Numbered from the stretch's first letter, positions 6,863-12,443 are shown. The stretch is DNA of 12,797 nt from Nitrososphaerales archaeon TH1920 (GCA_014523495.1 JAATVM010000245.1:1-12797), one strand, 5' to 3'. The notes: a model not told the origin generated them from the letters alone. A program made the numbers and translations.

Positions 6863-7840
6863 ATGTTTCCACTTCATGATGACAATGAGAGAATACATGG
6901 TAGACCGTACGTAAATTATTTGCTAATTGCCACCAACGCAATAATCTTTCTAGTGGAAGTGATTTATACAGGATATTTTTCAGATAGAGCAGCAACATTT
7001 GCATTATTGGATAAATATGGTGCTATACCAAACAGAGTACTCGAGGGAGATATATCTTCTATAATCACTTCAATGTTTCTTCATAGTGGAATAGCACATC
7101 TTATCGGCAATATGTTATTTCTCTTTGTATTTGGTGATAATATTGAAGACAAATTTGGCCGTATAAAATATCTTTTTATATATATTGGATGGGGGATTGC
7201 CGCAGCACTTGCCCACAGTTTTTATGCAGTATCTACAGGAAGTGGAGAAATTCCCGCAATTGGTGCATCGGGAGCAATTTCTGGAGTGTTGGGAGCGTAT
7301 TTGGTGCTGTTTCCCAGAGCTAAAATATTTACTATCATTGCCGCTTTTTTTATCACAACAGTAAGAATACCAGCGATAGCGTACATTCCATTCTGGTTTA
7401 TAATGCAAGTTATATTTGGCCTAATAAATCCCCTTGGTGGAGTGGCCTATTTTGCACATATTGGTGGTTTTCTTGCAGGAGTGTTGACCGGGTATATATG
7501 GAAAAACGTAACTAGATATGGAACGGTAACACCCCAAATACGATATCCCAGAAAGGATCAACAAAATATGACTAATATGGCAGATATGAGTATTCATACA
7601 CAACCAGAAGTTATCAAAGGATCTAATTTTTATGAAATTATTGCCGAAATGCCCGGATTAGTAGATCAATCGGAGATACAAGCTAATTATGATCCGAACA
7701 CTCAGAGCGTAAGGATATTCACTAGTGGTTCAAGAAAATATGATATTAACGTTAGAATACCTGATATTCAAAATGAAAATATAAAAATAGACCAAATAAA
7801 ATATCTTAATGGGATTGTAAGGATTCGTATATTAAAGTAA
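6863..7840 (+). CDS. Rhomboid-family intramembrane serine protease with C-terminal Hsp20-like domain
   Basis: 325 residues from ATG 6863, chosen over a GTG at 6794 because the extra 23 residues overlap the zinc-finger gene and because GGGT lies 4 nt upstream. Residues about 17-215 form a rhomboid core with six or seven membrane helices. His79 and Asn83 (HLIGN) fit the oxyanion site, Ser136 in GASG (134-137) is the nucleophile and His199 (AHIGG) its base, so it should cut transmembrane substrates. After a polar linker (about 216-252), residues 253-325 resemble an alpha-crystallin/Hsp20 domain: YEIIAEMPG (257-265), YDINVRIPD (293-301) and NGIVRIRILK (316-325, compare NGVLEVxLPK with its I/V-X-I/V end). 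The domain is short for the family and would lie on the cytoplasmic side. The fusion suggests protease coupled to recognition of misfolded protein (inference). Confidence 0.9.
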   Translation: MFPLHDDNERIHGRPYVNYLLIATNAIIFLVEVIYTGYFSDRAATFALLDKYGAIPNRVLEGDISSIITSMFLHSGIAHLIGNMLFLFVFGDNIEDKFGRIKYLFIYIGWGIAAALAHSFYAVSTGSGEIPAIGASGAISGVLGAYLVLFPRAKIFTIIAAFFITTVRIPAIAYIPFWFIMQVIFGLINPLGGVAYFAHIGGFLAGVLTGYIWKNVTRYGTVTPQIRYPRKDQQNMTNMADMSIHTQPEVIKGSNFYEIIAEMPGLVDQSEIQANYDPNTQSVRIFTSGSRKYDINVRIPDIQNENIKIDQIKYLNGIVRIRILK

Positions 7841-7849
7841 TTGTCATAG

Positions 7850-7860
7850 CATTTTTTTAC
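7850..7860 (+). terminator. T-run terminator after the rhomboid gene
   Basis: A run of seven T at 7852-7858, 12 nt past the rhomboid stop codon. Archaeal RNA polymerase terminates at such T-runs without needing a hairpin. The gap is shared with a convergent gene. Confidence 0.5.
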
Positions 7861-7915
7861 TTCTCACAAACTCAAATTCAGATCATGATAACTTTGATAT
7901 TAGTCAAAAATGTAT

Positions 7916-8359
7916 TCATTTTGTAACTTGATCAATAACTGATGAATCATACAAACTCTTGCTTAATTCCCTGTATTTCTTATTAATAAACTCTAAAGAT
8001 TCTACGAGCTTCTTTGTTTTTCCATATTTGAAGCGGACTAACTCCTTATGTCTCCAAAAATGTTTGGCATCTGCAACATAAATAGTTGTAAAATAATCAG
8101 GACCAATTAGATTATCTGGTAATTTGATATTATGAGGAAAAAGATATTCAACACCAAACCATTCGTCTCCATCAGGATAATCATTACCCATAATAATATC
8201 AAAATATAGATGTAGTTTATCTTCTACAGTGAAACCATCATCTTTTATGAGGGGATGTCTGACATTCGATTTATGATAATCTATTTTCAACAATTCTACT
8301 TCAAAATATGTTTTTATTATGGCACGTCTAAAAATTTCATTGGATTCCCTCAGATTCAA
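7916..8359 (-). CDS. Uncharacterised 147-residue protein
   Basis: I do not recognise a family. The protein is soluble, with no signal peptide, no membrane helix and no cysteine motif. It has an N-terminal helix (about 4-24), a middle part rich in acidic and aromatic residues (NDYPDGDEWFGVEYLFP, about 59-75) and a basic helical C-terminus (about 105-140). The start is TTG at 8359: the frame is open there, and a TATA-like box (ATTATAAAAT) lies about 31 nt upstream. A first methionine further in would remove a well-formed helix. The product could be an alpha/beta domain with a strand-rich centre, but nothing shows its role. It lies between the convergent rhomboid gene and the divergent tRNA-Ser and may be lineage-specific. 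Confidence 0.65.
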   Translation of the reverse strand: MNLRESNEIFRRAIIKTYFEVELLKIDYHKSNVRHPLIKDDGFTVEDKLHLYFDIIMGNDYPDGDEWFGVEYLFPHNIKLPDNLIGPDYFTTIYVADAKHFWRHKELVRFKYGKTKKLVESLEFINKKYRELSKSLYDSSVIDQVTK

Positions 8360-8385
8360 AGATAATATAATAACAAACGATGACT

Positions 8386-8395
8386 ATTTTATAAT
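8386..8395 (-). promoter_or_regulatory. Putative TATA box for the 147-residue gene
   Basis: ATTATAAAAT on the minus strand, centred about 31 nt before the TTG start. It supports this start and a short leader. Confidence 0.4.
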
Positions 8396-8471
8396 CTTTT
8401 TAGCAGAAGAATGAAAAATTTGTGACGTGTTGTTAAAAACTACTGAATTAATGGATCAACATCTACATAAT

Positions 8472-8480
8472 TAATATAAT
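8472..8480 (+). promoter_or_regulatory. Putative TATA box for tRNA-Ser
   Basis: TAATATAAT centred about 31 nt before the mature 5' end of tRNA-Ser, the usual distance for an archaeal tRNA promoter with a short 5' leader. Confidence 0.4.
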
Positions 8481-8506
8481 AGCAAAAAATCTAAATCATC
8501 ACCTGA

Positions 8507-8590
8507 GCGGGGGTCGCCTAGCCTGGTAGGGCGTGGGATTGCTAATCCCATGTTCGCAAGAACTCGTGGGTTCGAATCCCACTCCCCGCG
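8507..8590 (+). tRNA. tRNA-Ser, anticodon GCU (class II)
   Basis: An 84-nt cloverleaf with the long variable arm of class II tRNAs. The acceptor is GCGGGGG with TCCCCGC (one G-T pair), and the discriminator is G, as in archaeal tRNA-Ser. The anticodon arm is TGGGA-TTGCTAA-TCCCA, so the anticodon is GCU, reading AGC and AGU. The variable arm folds as GTTC-GCAA-GAAC. The T arm is GTGGG-TTCGAAT-CCCAC. CCA is not encoded and there is no intron. Its 3' end (8576-8590) is repeated exactly at 12556-12570, marking it as a probable integration site. Confidence 0.97.
8576..8590 (+). repeat. Left direct repeat (attL-like), 3' end of tRNA-Ser
   Basis: ATCCCACTCCCCGCG, identical to 12556-12570. With a single-base gap the match extends to 19 of 20 positions (8571-8590 against 12552-12570). 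GC-rich identity of this length is unexpected in such AT-rich DNA. Confidence 0.6.
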
Positions 8591-9035
8591 CTTATCTTGG
8601 GGTTTTATATGAAATAATAAAAATGAAAAACACCACACTCACACTCTCAAATGGCAAGAACAATTTGTCTAAAACTACATTCAAGAAAAGGTGTTAAAAA
8701 TAGTGCCAAGCCACTCTACAAATAGCTTTGTTTGTATGTCTCTGCCATTAAGAACCTAAGTCTGTGCTTGACACCATCAAGAGCTATTTATGGATAGAGC
8801 TGTAGCTGTTCTGGGTATGTTGGTCACCCATTTTTCTCATTTCCCAAGTTTTATACTCAAATGGACTTTATTTCAAATATCAAGCATATCATGTAATCGA
8901 AGAAAGTGTATTTCTTTAATTATCCAAGTACCCCTCACCTGTTACTTATAGCGCACTTTTCTGTCATATGGTCAGAATACCAAGCCTAAATGGGTAAGGT
9001 ACGCTTATCATTAGATTATTTGTAAAGCTAAAGCT
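8591..9035. other. 445-nt stretch without a convincing gene
   Basis: Between tRNA-Ser and archaemetzincin. I find only short open frames: a 24-codon one starting in each of two frames near 8633-8725 and a 53-codon one at about 8790-8951, none with a recognisable motif or SD. Small inverted repeats occur (for example TGGGT/ACCCA at 8812-8830). The T-rich stretch just after 8590 can end the tRNA transcript. The base composition is less extreme than in the neighbouring intergenic DNA, which would fit decayed coding sequence, but no remnant can be named. Confidence 0.5.
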
Positions 9036-9581
9036 GTGCAAGTACTCTTACAACCTGTGGCATCAAAGCTAGATAAAAATACAATTTACGACTTGGCCAA
9101 AGATATATCAATAGAATTTAAAAATGTGAAAGTGACTGCCGTTGCCTCTATCGAGTCGCATACTAAAGCCAAGGTTCAGTTCGTATTCGATAAGCGTAGA
9201 AATCAGTGGGATTCATTCAAGTTATTAGAATGGATTCTTGATAATTTTAAACCTACCAGACGAACAAAGATTCTAGGTATCTTAGATATAGATGCATATT
9301 CAGGTGGATTTGACTTTGTATTTGGAGAAGCATTTTATAGGGGAAGAGTAGCGGCCATATATCTCTCTAGGCTAAGGCAGGAGTTCTATGGCCTAGACCC
9401 AAATCCGTCATTATTTTATGAAAGGCTGGTTAAAGAAGCTATACATGAATTAGGACATGTATTTGGTTTACGTCATTGTAAGAATTCACGATGTGTTATG
9501 TATTTTAGCACCTCCTTGCTTGATATAGATACAAAAAGAAAAAACTTTTGCCATGATTGCGCAAAGAAAAATTTTCGATAG
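9036..9581 (+). CDS. amzA: Archaemetzincin-family zinc metalloprotease
   Basis: 181 residues. The zinc site and the extra metal-binding cysteines of archaemetzincins are complete: HELGHVFGLRHC holds His137, Glu138 (catalytic base), His141, Gly144, His147 and Cys148; then Cys153 and the Met-turn Met155 (CVMYF); then Cys172-X2-Cys175. The second, structural zinc is expected in the cysteine set. The N-terminal 130 residues form the alpha/beta half, with ILGILDIDAYSGGFDFVFGEA (80-100) as a family-typical strand and loop. Members are predicted soluble peptidases of about 180-200 residues with little known substrate range. There is no signal peptide, so it is cytoplasmic. The start is GTG at 9036, the only start in frame before the conserved first strand (QVLLQPV). 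It lies inside the putative island, 43 nt before the next gene. Confidence 0.94.
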   Translation: MQVLLQPVASKLDKNTIYDLAKDISIEFKNVKVTAVASIESHTKAKVQFVFDKRRNQWDSFKLLEWILDNFKPTRRTKILGILDIDAYSGGFDFVFGEAFYRGRVAAIYLSRLRQEFYGLDPNPSLFYERLVKEAIHELGHVFGLRHCKNSRCVMYFSTSLLDIDTKRKNFCHDCAKKNFR

Positions 9582-9624
9582 CATCTTGTCAAAAAAACTG
9601 AGTCTACATTGATGTCGCTATAGA

Positions 9625-10389
9625 TTGACTCAAAAACCTGTAGCTTTATTAGAAGTTGGACTCAATAATATCTTTGCTGCACCAATGAGGTACTATGTCA
9701 AATGCAAGTTAAATCCAGAAGCAAGAGTAAAGTTAGGCGAATCTATCAAGTCAGGTAATCTGGCAAAAGGACAAGTATTCTATGAAGGAATGCAGGCTGC
9801 TTTGAGGGGAGCAACTATAGATGATATGGACATAGTTCATTTTGTAGAGGTCTGTTACTGTTTGGAGGGGGGCTTGTATCCGATGGCAATGGAGTCACCA
9901 ATATTGAAGGAGTATTTTGATTCTATCGTGGAAGTAAAGGACGCGCGGTTTAGAGATAAATGTACTATGGAATGTGAAGCCTGCGACTGTACTCGTGCAA
10001 TCAAACTTCCGGGAAAGTCTTTGATTGAAAAATTAAATGTGAAAGATATTTTAAATAAAAAAGAAATTGATAGTACAAGATTCAAAGATTTTGGCAGACT
10101 AGTACTCAACAGGAGAAAGCAAAAACAAGGAATAGAAGCACTGAAGAATATAGTCTATGAATGCACAACATCAAAAACTAAACCAATAATAGCTGGAGCT
10201 GCAATCTCAGGGCTTTTTGCAATATTTTACGATGGTGAATATTTCAGGATTAAGAATATTCCTGACAACAATGAAGCTCGTCAAATTTTTGACAAAATTG
10301 GATTAAGTATTAGTGATTCAGTCAAAAGCGTAAAGGAAAACGCCAAGCAGTCGCTAGCAGGTGACTATAGCCACTCCAATATTGTTTAA
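9625..10389 (+). CDS. Uncharacterised 254-residue protein with a Cys3-Cys2-Cys-Cys cluster
   Basis: No family recognised. Visible features: an alpha/beta N-terminal part (about 20-105) with a Cys-Tyr-Cys at 77-79 (VCYCLEGGLYP), a dense cysteine cluster Cys113-X3-Cys117-X2-Cys120-X-Cys122 (CTMECEACDCTR) that could bind zinc or an Fe-S cluster, a charged helical stretch (about 131-185), a short hydrophobic segment (IIAGAAISGLFAIFY, 188-202) too brief and isolated to call a membrane helix, and a polar C-terminus. The start is TTG at 9625, the first possible start after an in-frame stop at 9610-9612; ATG 9688 (residue 22) is the alternative. It follows archaemetzincin closely on the same strand, so co-expression is likely. 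Six cysteines in two groups suggest a metalloprotein or redox protein (inference). Confidence 0.75.
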   Translation: MTQKPVALLEVGLNNIFAAPMRYYVKCKLNPEARVKLGESIKSGNLAKGQVFYEGMQAALRGATIDDMDIVHFVEVCYCLEGGLYPMAMESPILKEYFDSIVEVKDARFRDKCTMECEACDCTRAIKLPGKSLIEKLNVKDILNKKEIDSTRFKDFGRLVLNRRKQKQGIEALKNIVYECTTSKTKPIIAGAAISGLFAIFYDGEYFRIKNIPDNNEARQIFDKIGLSISDSVKSVKENAKQSLAGDYSHSNIV

Positions 10390-10433
10390 TATCGATTTTT
10401 AATCTAAATTATAAGTTTGCTCAGCAACGACTT

Positions 10434-10610
10434 CTATCCAAAAATTATATTATTTCTTTCAATGGAATCGTTACCACAGTAGGCACAATATCTTGGATTT
10501 TTTACGGTAGAAATTCCTATTAATTGAAATTTTATTTTACAACGATTGCAGGAGAATGTACCAGCCCTCATAATTAACTCAAATGTAGCTCTAGCAGGTA
10601 TGTAAATCAT
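10434..10610 (-). CDS. 58-residue zinc-ribbon microprotein
   Basis: ATG to TAG on the minus strand, 58 residues. Two CX2C knuckles 17 residues apart, Cys21-X2-Cys24 (FSCNRCKIKF) and Cys42-X2-Cys45 (RYCAYCGNDS), make a standard zinc ribbon of the kind found in transcription-linked and adaptor proteins. The N-terminal 20 residues (MIYIPARATFELIMRAG) precede the ribbon; an internal ATG at residue 14 would give a 45-residue form. It begins 14 nt after the stop of a 33-residue membrane microprotein gene on the same strand, so they probably form one transcript. It converges with the 254-residue gene, leaving 44 nt between them. Confidence 0.72.
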   Translation of the reverse strand: MIYIPARATFELIMRAGTFSCNRCKIKFQLIGISTVKNPRYCAYCGNDSIERNNIIFG

Positions 10611-10624
10611 GTCTTCATTTTAGT

Positions 10625-10726
10625 TCACTCCAAGAGCAAAATCGTCAAGCCTATCACATTAACGACAAGGATGACAGCCAGTGTAATTATAGTCCACTTT
10701 TCAAAATCATAACAAAGTAAACTCAT
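10625..10726 (-). CDS. 33-residue single-pass membrane microprotein
   Basis: ATG to TGA on the minus strand, 33 residues (MSLLCYDFEKW followed by TIITLAVILVVNVIGLTILLLE). Residues about 11-32 form one strongly hydrophobic helix long enough to span the membrane, with an acidic and aromatic N-terminal end. GGAGG lies 12 nt upstream of the ATG, somewhat far for an SD, and CATAAAAATT is a possible TATA box further up. The immediate downstream zinc-ribbon gene suggests a pair: a membrane anchor and a soluble ribbon. Such short frames arise by chance in AT-rich DNA, but the clean helix, the SD-like motif and the spacing favour a gene. Confidence 0.45.
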   Translation of the reverse strand: MSLLCYDFEKWTIITLAVILVVNVIGLTILLLE

Positions 10727-10824
10727 TTTCTATTGACGCCTCCAACTCAGAATTTTTATGATATCTATCATGCATATTTATGGCTTTTTTTCAATCCAAC
10801 TATATACATATAACGATATTCATT

Positions 10825-10842
10825 TAAACATATTGGTAAAAC
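10825..10842 (+). repeat. Direct repeat, copy 1
   Basis: TAAACATATTGGTAAAAC, matching 10889-10906 at 17 of 18 positions with a 64-nt period. It lies just upstream of the plus-strand zinc-ribbon gene. Confidence 0.6.
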
Positions 10843-10854
10843 GTATTTCATACT

Positions 10855-10865
10855 ACCATAATGGT
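10855..10865. promoter_or_regulatory. 11-nt palindrome between the two direct repeats
   Basis: ACCAT-A-ATGGT, a perfect inverted repeat with a one-base centre, overlapping the ATG at 10861 and lying next to the TATA-like TTATAT at 10865-10870. It could be an operator for the zinc-ribbon gene; short palindromes are common, so support is weak. Confidence 0.2.
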
Positions 10866-11034
10866 TATATGTCTTTTTGTTGACAGCCTAAACATATTGG
10901 GAAAACTCTCAACAAGCATTTTAAAATGTGATAGGTGTTCTCACTTATGGTGTGCTCGGAGCAGAAATATCAAGCCGAAAACCTGCCCCAAATGTAGAAG
11001 TCCTTACTGGGATACTCCTCGTAGAAAGAAATAG
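10861..11034 (+). CDS. 57-residue zinc-ribbon protein with YW-P-RR tail
   Basis: The frame ATG 10861 to TAG 11034 encodes 57 residues with a clear zinc ribbon: Cys23-X2-Cys26 (KCDRCSHLW) and Cys42-X2-Cys45 (TCPKCRSPYW), then the basic tail DTPRRKK. The pattern CxxCxHxW...CPxCxSPYWxxPRxxK is one I associate with small archaeal ribbon proteins thought to bind nucleic acid; I cannot name the family. A longer frame shifted by one base covers the same DNA (10928-11140) but reads through the cysteine codons without any motif, so it is rejected. The start is uncertain: TTG 10897 would give 45 residues, with TTATAT about 30 nt upstream, a good leaderless arrangement, and would begin right before the conserved part. 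The second copy of an 18-nt direct repeat spans that TTG. Confidence 0.78.
   Translation: MVICLFVDSLNILGKLSTSILKCDRCSHLWCARSRNIKPKTCPKCRSPYWDTPRRKK
10889..10906 (+). repeat. Direct repeat, copy 2
   Basis: TAAACATATTGGGAAAAC, one mismatch from copy 1 at 10825-10842. It contains the alternative TTG start (10897) of the zinc-ribbon gene, so the repeat may be a duplicated 5' end or a pair of binding sites. Confidence 0.6.
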
Positions 11035-11173
11035 ATATCATCGGAATAGACAAAGGCGGACGCTTACTATTGGACCGGATTTTAATGATAATGGAATTAG
11101 TGCAGGAATTATAATTGGATTAAATAAGGAAATTCATTGAGATTACGCTCACTTTGGGGGCAGCTCAGCAAAA

Positions 11174-11371
11174 ATGCATCTGGAAGAAGGAATTAAGGCG
11201 CTAAAGAGTGGCGATAATCAAGCTGCCATGACTCACCTAGATGCAGCGAGAGCAGCCATAGTTCCAGGAGGGGCAATGAATCATTTTGAACAGGGAATGA
11301 AAGCTCTAGAAAATGGTGATTCGAATGGAGCAATTATGCATCTGACCGCTGCCGAGCAAGCTCTAGGATGA
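11174..11371 (+). CDS. 65-residue two-repeat helical protein
   Basis: Two tandem 35-residue units: residues 1-29 (MHLEEGIKALKSGD...) and 36-64 (NHFEQGMKALENGD...). They share H-x-E-x-G-x-K-A-L-x-x-G-D at the front and A-x-x-H-L-x-A-A-x-x-A at the back. Each would fold as a helical hairpin, similar in spirit to TPR or Sel1 units, with a GG linker between. This suggests a protein-binding scaffold; no catalytic residue is present. There is no signal peptide as called. The reading frame continues open 5' of the ATG for 11 codons to a TGA, and these codons read GGSSAK directly before the first repeat, resembling the inter-repeat linker, so a longer ancestral protein may have been truncated. The ATG is the first start after that stop. 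Confidence 0.7.
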   Translation: MHLEEGIKALKSGDNQAAMTHLDAARAAIVPGGAMNHFEQGMKALENGDSNGAIMHLTAAEQALG

Positions 11372-11409
11372 AGGCAGGCAACTACGATTCAACAAAATTA
11401 ATCCTCGAA

Positions 11410-11430
11410 ACTTTATTTTTTTATTTTAAG
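11410..11430 (+). terminator. T-rich terminator after the helical-repeat gene
   Basis: A stretch of mostly T (with a run of seven, 11415-11421 region) about 40 nt after the stop codon at 11371. It is typical of archaeal T-run termination. Confidence 0.4.
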
Positions 11431-11439
11431 ACAAAAGGC

Positions 11440-11469
11440 AGACTTCTATTAGGTCCAAACTAGAAGTTT
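11440..11469. other. Inverted repeat with a 9-bp stem
   Basis: AGACTTCTA (11440-11448) pairs with TAGAAGTTT (11461-11469) around a 12-nt loop, eight Watson-Crick pairs and one G-T. It lies between the T-rich terminator and the Cys4 gene, so it could be an operator, part of a 5' leader or a remnant; nothing distinguishes these. Confidence 0.35.
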
Positions 11470-11532
11470 AAGGTTCAAAAATATATCTAGTTTATTATGT
11501 ACATTCTTTCTACATAATTAGAGAAGATGTGA

Positions 11533-11718
11533 TTGTTAGAAAAGAGACTGAAAAGTATTGAGCCCTTTACATCAAGCAGTGAAAAGAATTCAAGATTCTG
11601 TATAGGATGCGGAGAACCTGCAACCAAGATAGTCAAGTACAGTACCGAAGGAGCGGTAATATTAGAGAAATATTGTGATAAATGTGCCAAAGCAATTGAA
11701 GATAGTTCGCCAAAGTAA
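11533..11718 (+). CDS. 61-residue Cys4 zinc-binding protein
   Basis: 61 residues with two CX2C pairs: Cys23-X2-Cys26 (FCIGCGEPATK) and Cys48-X2-Cys51 (YCDKCAKAIE). The 21-residue spacing and the GEPAT-K and strand-like core between them resemble small treble-clef or ribbon folds that bind one zinc. A basic, serine-rich N-terminal tail precedes it. The start is TTG at 11533, the only start in frame ahead of the first knuckle; GATGTGAT immediately upstream is an imperfect SD-like match. The AT-rich stretch AAAAATATAT around 11477-11486 may be the promoter. Target and partner are unknown. It is the third small Cys4 protein inside 1.3 kb. Confidence 0.7.
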   Translation: MLEKRLKSIEPFTSSSEKNSRFCIGCGEPATKIVKYSTEGAVILEKYCDKCAKAIEDSSPK

Positions 11719-11752
11719 TGCCAATTAAATTTAGTCACAGGTAGTTATATCA

Positions 11753-11768
11753 TAATAAGTGCTTATTA
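11753..11768. promoter_or_regulatory. Perfect 16-nt inverted repeat
   Basis: TAATAAG-TG-CTTATTA, two 7-nt perfect arms with a 2-nt centre, 35 nt after the Cys4 gene stop. A dyad of this shape suits a dimeric regulator or marks an element end. No gene starts immediately after it. Confidence 0.3.
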
Positions 11769-11841
11769 GAAGAGAAGTAAAGCATACTAGTATCAGCTGG
11801 AGACATTCTATAAAATAAATTTAATTGTATGAATCCCCAAG

Positions 11842-11872
11842 TGTACCTAATGGGTTCGAATCCCAGGTTCCG
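11842..11872 (+). repeat. tRNA-like scar 1 (T-arm plus acceptor remnant)
   Basis: TGTACCTAA, then TGGGTTCGAATCCCA, then GGTTCCG. The middle 15 nt are identical to the T arm of tRNA-Ser (8567-8581 region), but no D arm, anticodon arm or 5' acceptor strand exists upstream, so this is not a tRNA gene. The final part differs from the tRNA-Ser acceptor, so it stems from another tRNA or has diverged. A T-rich stretch follows, as after tRNA genes. It shares TGTACCTAA and loose flanking similarity with the scar at 12540-12570. Confidence 0.6.
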
Positions 11873-11997
11873 TTTTCACTTCATTTTTGTAAATTAATAA
11901 ACGAACTATAATTGTATTTATTGCGATACACACGACTTGCCCAAGGGCTCTAAGATTGCTGTGTAGTCTTTCTAACCTTTATTAATTGGTGGTGGAT

Positions 11998-12001
11998 GGA
12001 G
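11998..12001 (+). promoter_or_regulatory. Shine-Dalgarno supporting the TTG start at 12009
   Basis: GGAG, 7 nt before the TTG, within the purine-rich GGTGGTGGATGGAG. It decides the start of the membrane protein gene, which has no ATG near its first helix. Confidence 0.5.
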
Positions 12002-12008
12002 CATAATA

Positions 12009-12443
12009 TTGAGTGGGTGGAAAATCGCAAATGAAAGACAGACCATTATTACAAGTTGGTTCATCGGTATAAGCGCGATTTTGCTAGTATTATATCTGAC
12101 AGAACCCAAGCCAAATATTGACAAAGAGTGGTTCGATTATTACTTTGAAGCAATTGCAGTTATTTTACTAATCGTCTCATTATTCTTGTACTTTTTGTCG
12201 GCAACATATCTCCTCAAACCATTCTATCAGGATGATGAACCCACGAAAGTACAGCTGATGCAATCTTCTGTCTACACAAGACGAGTACAAATTCCGGGAG
12301 CATTCATGATATTTTGGGCCATTGGATTTTTGATTCTCCTTAAATTAGAATATTCAATTGCAACTTTAGCTTATTCCATGGTTGCCTTTGGTGCTCCGAT
12401 ACTGTGGCTGGGCCTTAGGAGAATTGCCCAGATCAAATTCTAG
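12009..12443 (+). CDS. Four-helix membrane protein, unknown function
   Basis: 144 residues with four predicted transmembrane helices at about 13-32, 45-69, 95-112 and 114-136. The loop between helices 2 and 3 is polar and charged (KPFYQDDEPTKVQLMQSSVYTRR, about 70-92), the longest non-membrane part, and there is a short loop with an acidic stretch between helices 1 and 2 (about 33-44). The basic N- and C-terminal ends (WKIANERQ; LRRIAQIKF) suggest both ends are cytoplasmic. No catalytic, transport or redox motif is seen and I do not recognise the family. The TTG start is supported by GGAG 7 nt upstream. It is the only gene between the two tRNA-like scars, so it may have arrived separately from the rest of the island. 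Confidence 0.75.
   Translation: MSGWKIANERQTIITSWFIGISAILLVLYLTEPKPNIDKEWFDYYFEAIAVILLIVSLFLYFLSATYLLKPFYQDDEPTKVQLMQSSVYTRRVQIPGAFMIFWAIGFLILLKLEYSIATLAYSMVAFGAPILWLGLRRIAQIKF

Noticed and set aside
10928..11140. 70-codon plus-strand frame
   Set aside because: It overlaps the zinc-ribbon gene in another frame, shows no motif of its own, and starts inside the ribbon's first knuckle.
11487..11738. Minus-strand 83-codon frame opposite the Cys4 gene
   Set aside because: It is antisense to the CX2C...CX2C protein, has no motif, and looks like a shadow.
11842..11872. A complete tRNA gene at the first scar
   Set aside because: Only a T arm and a 3' acceptor-like strand exist; no 5' acceptor, D arm or anticodon arm is found upstream.
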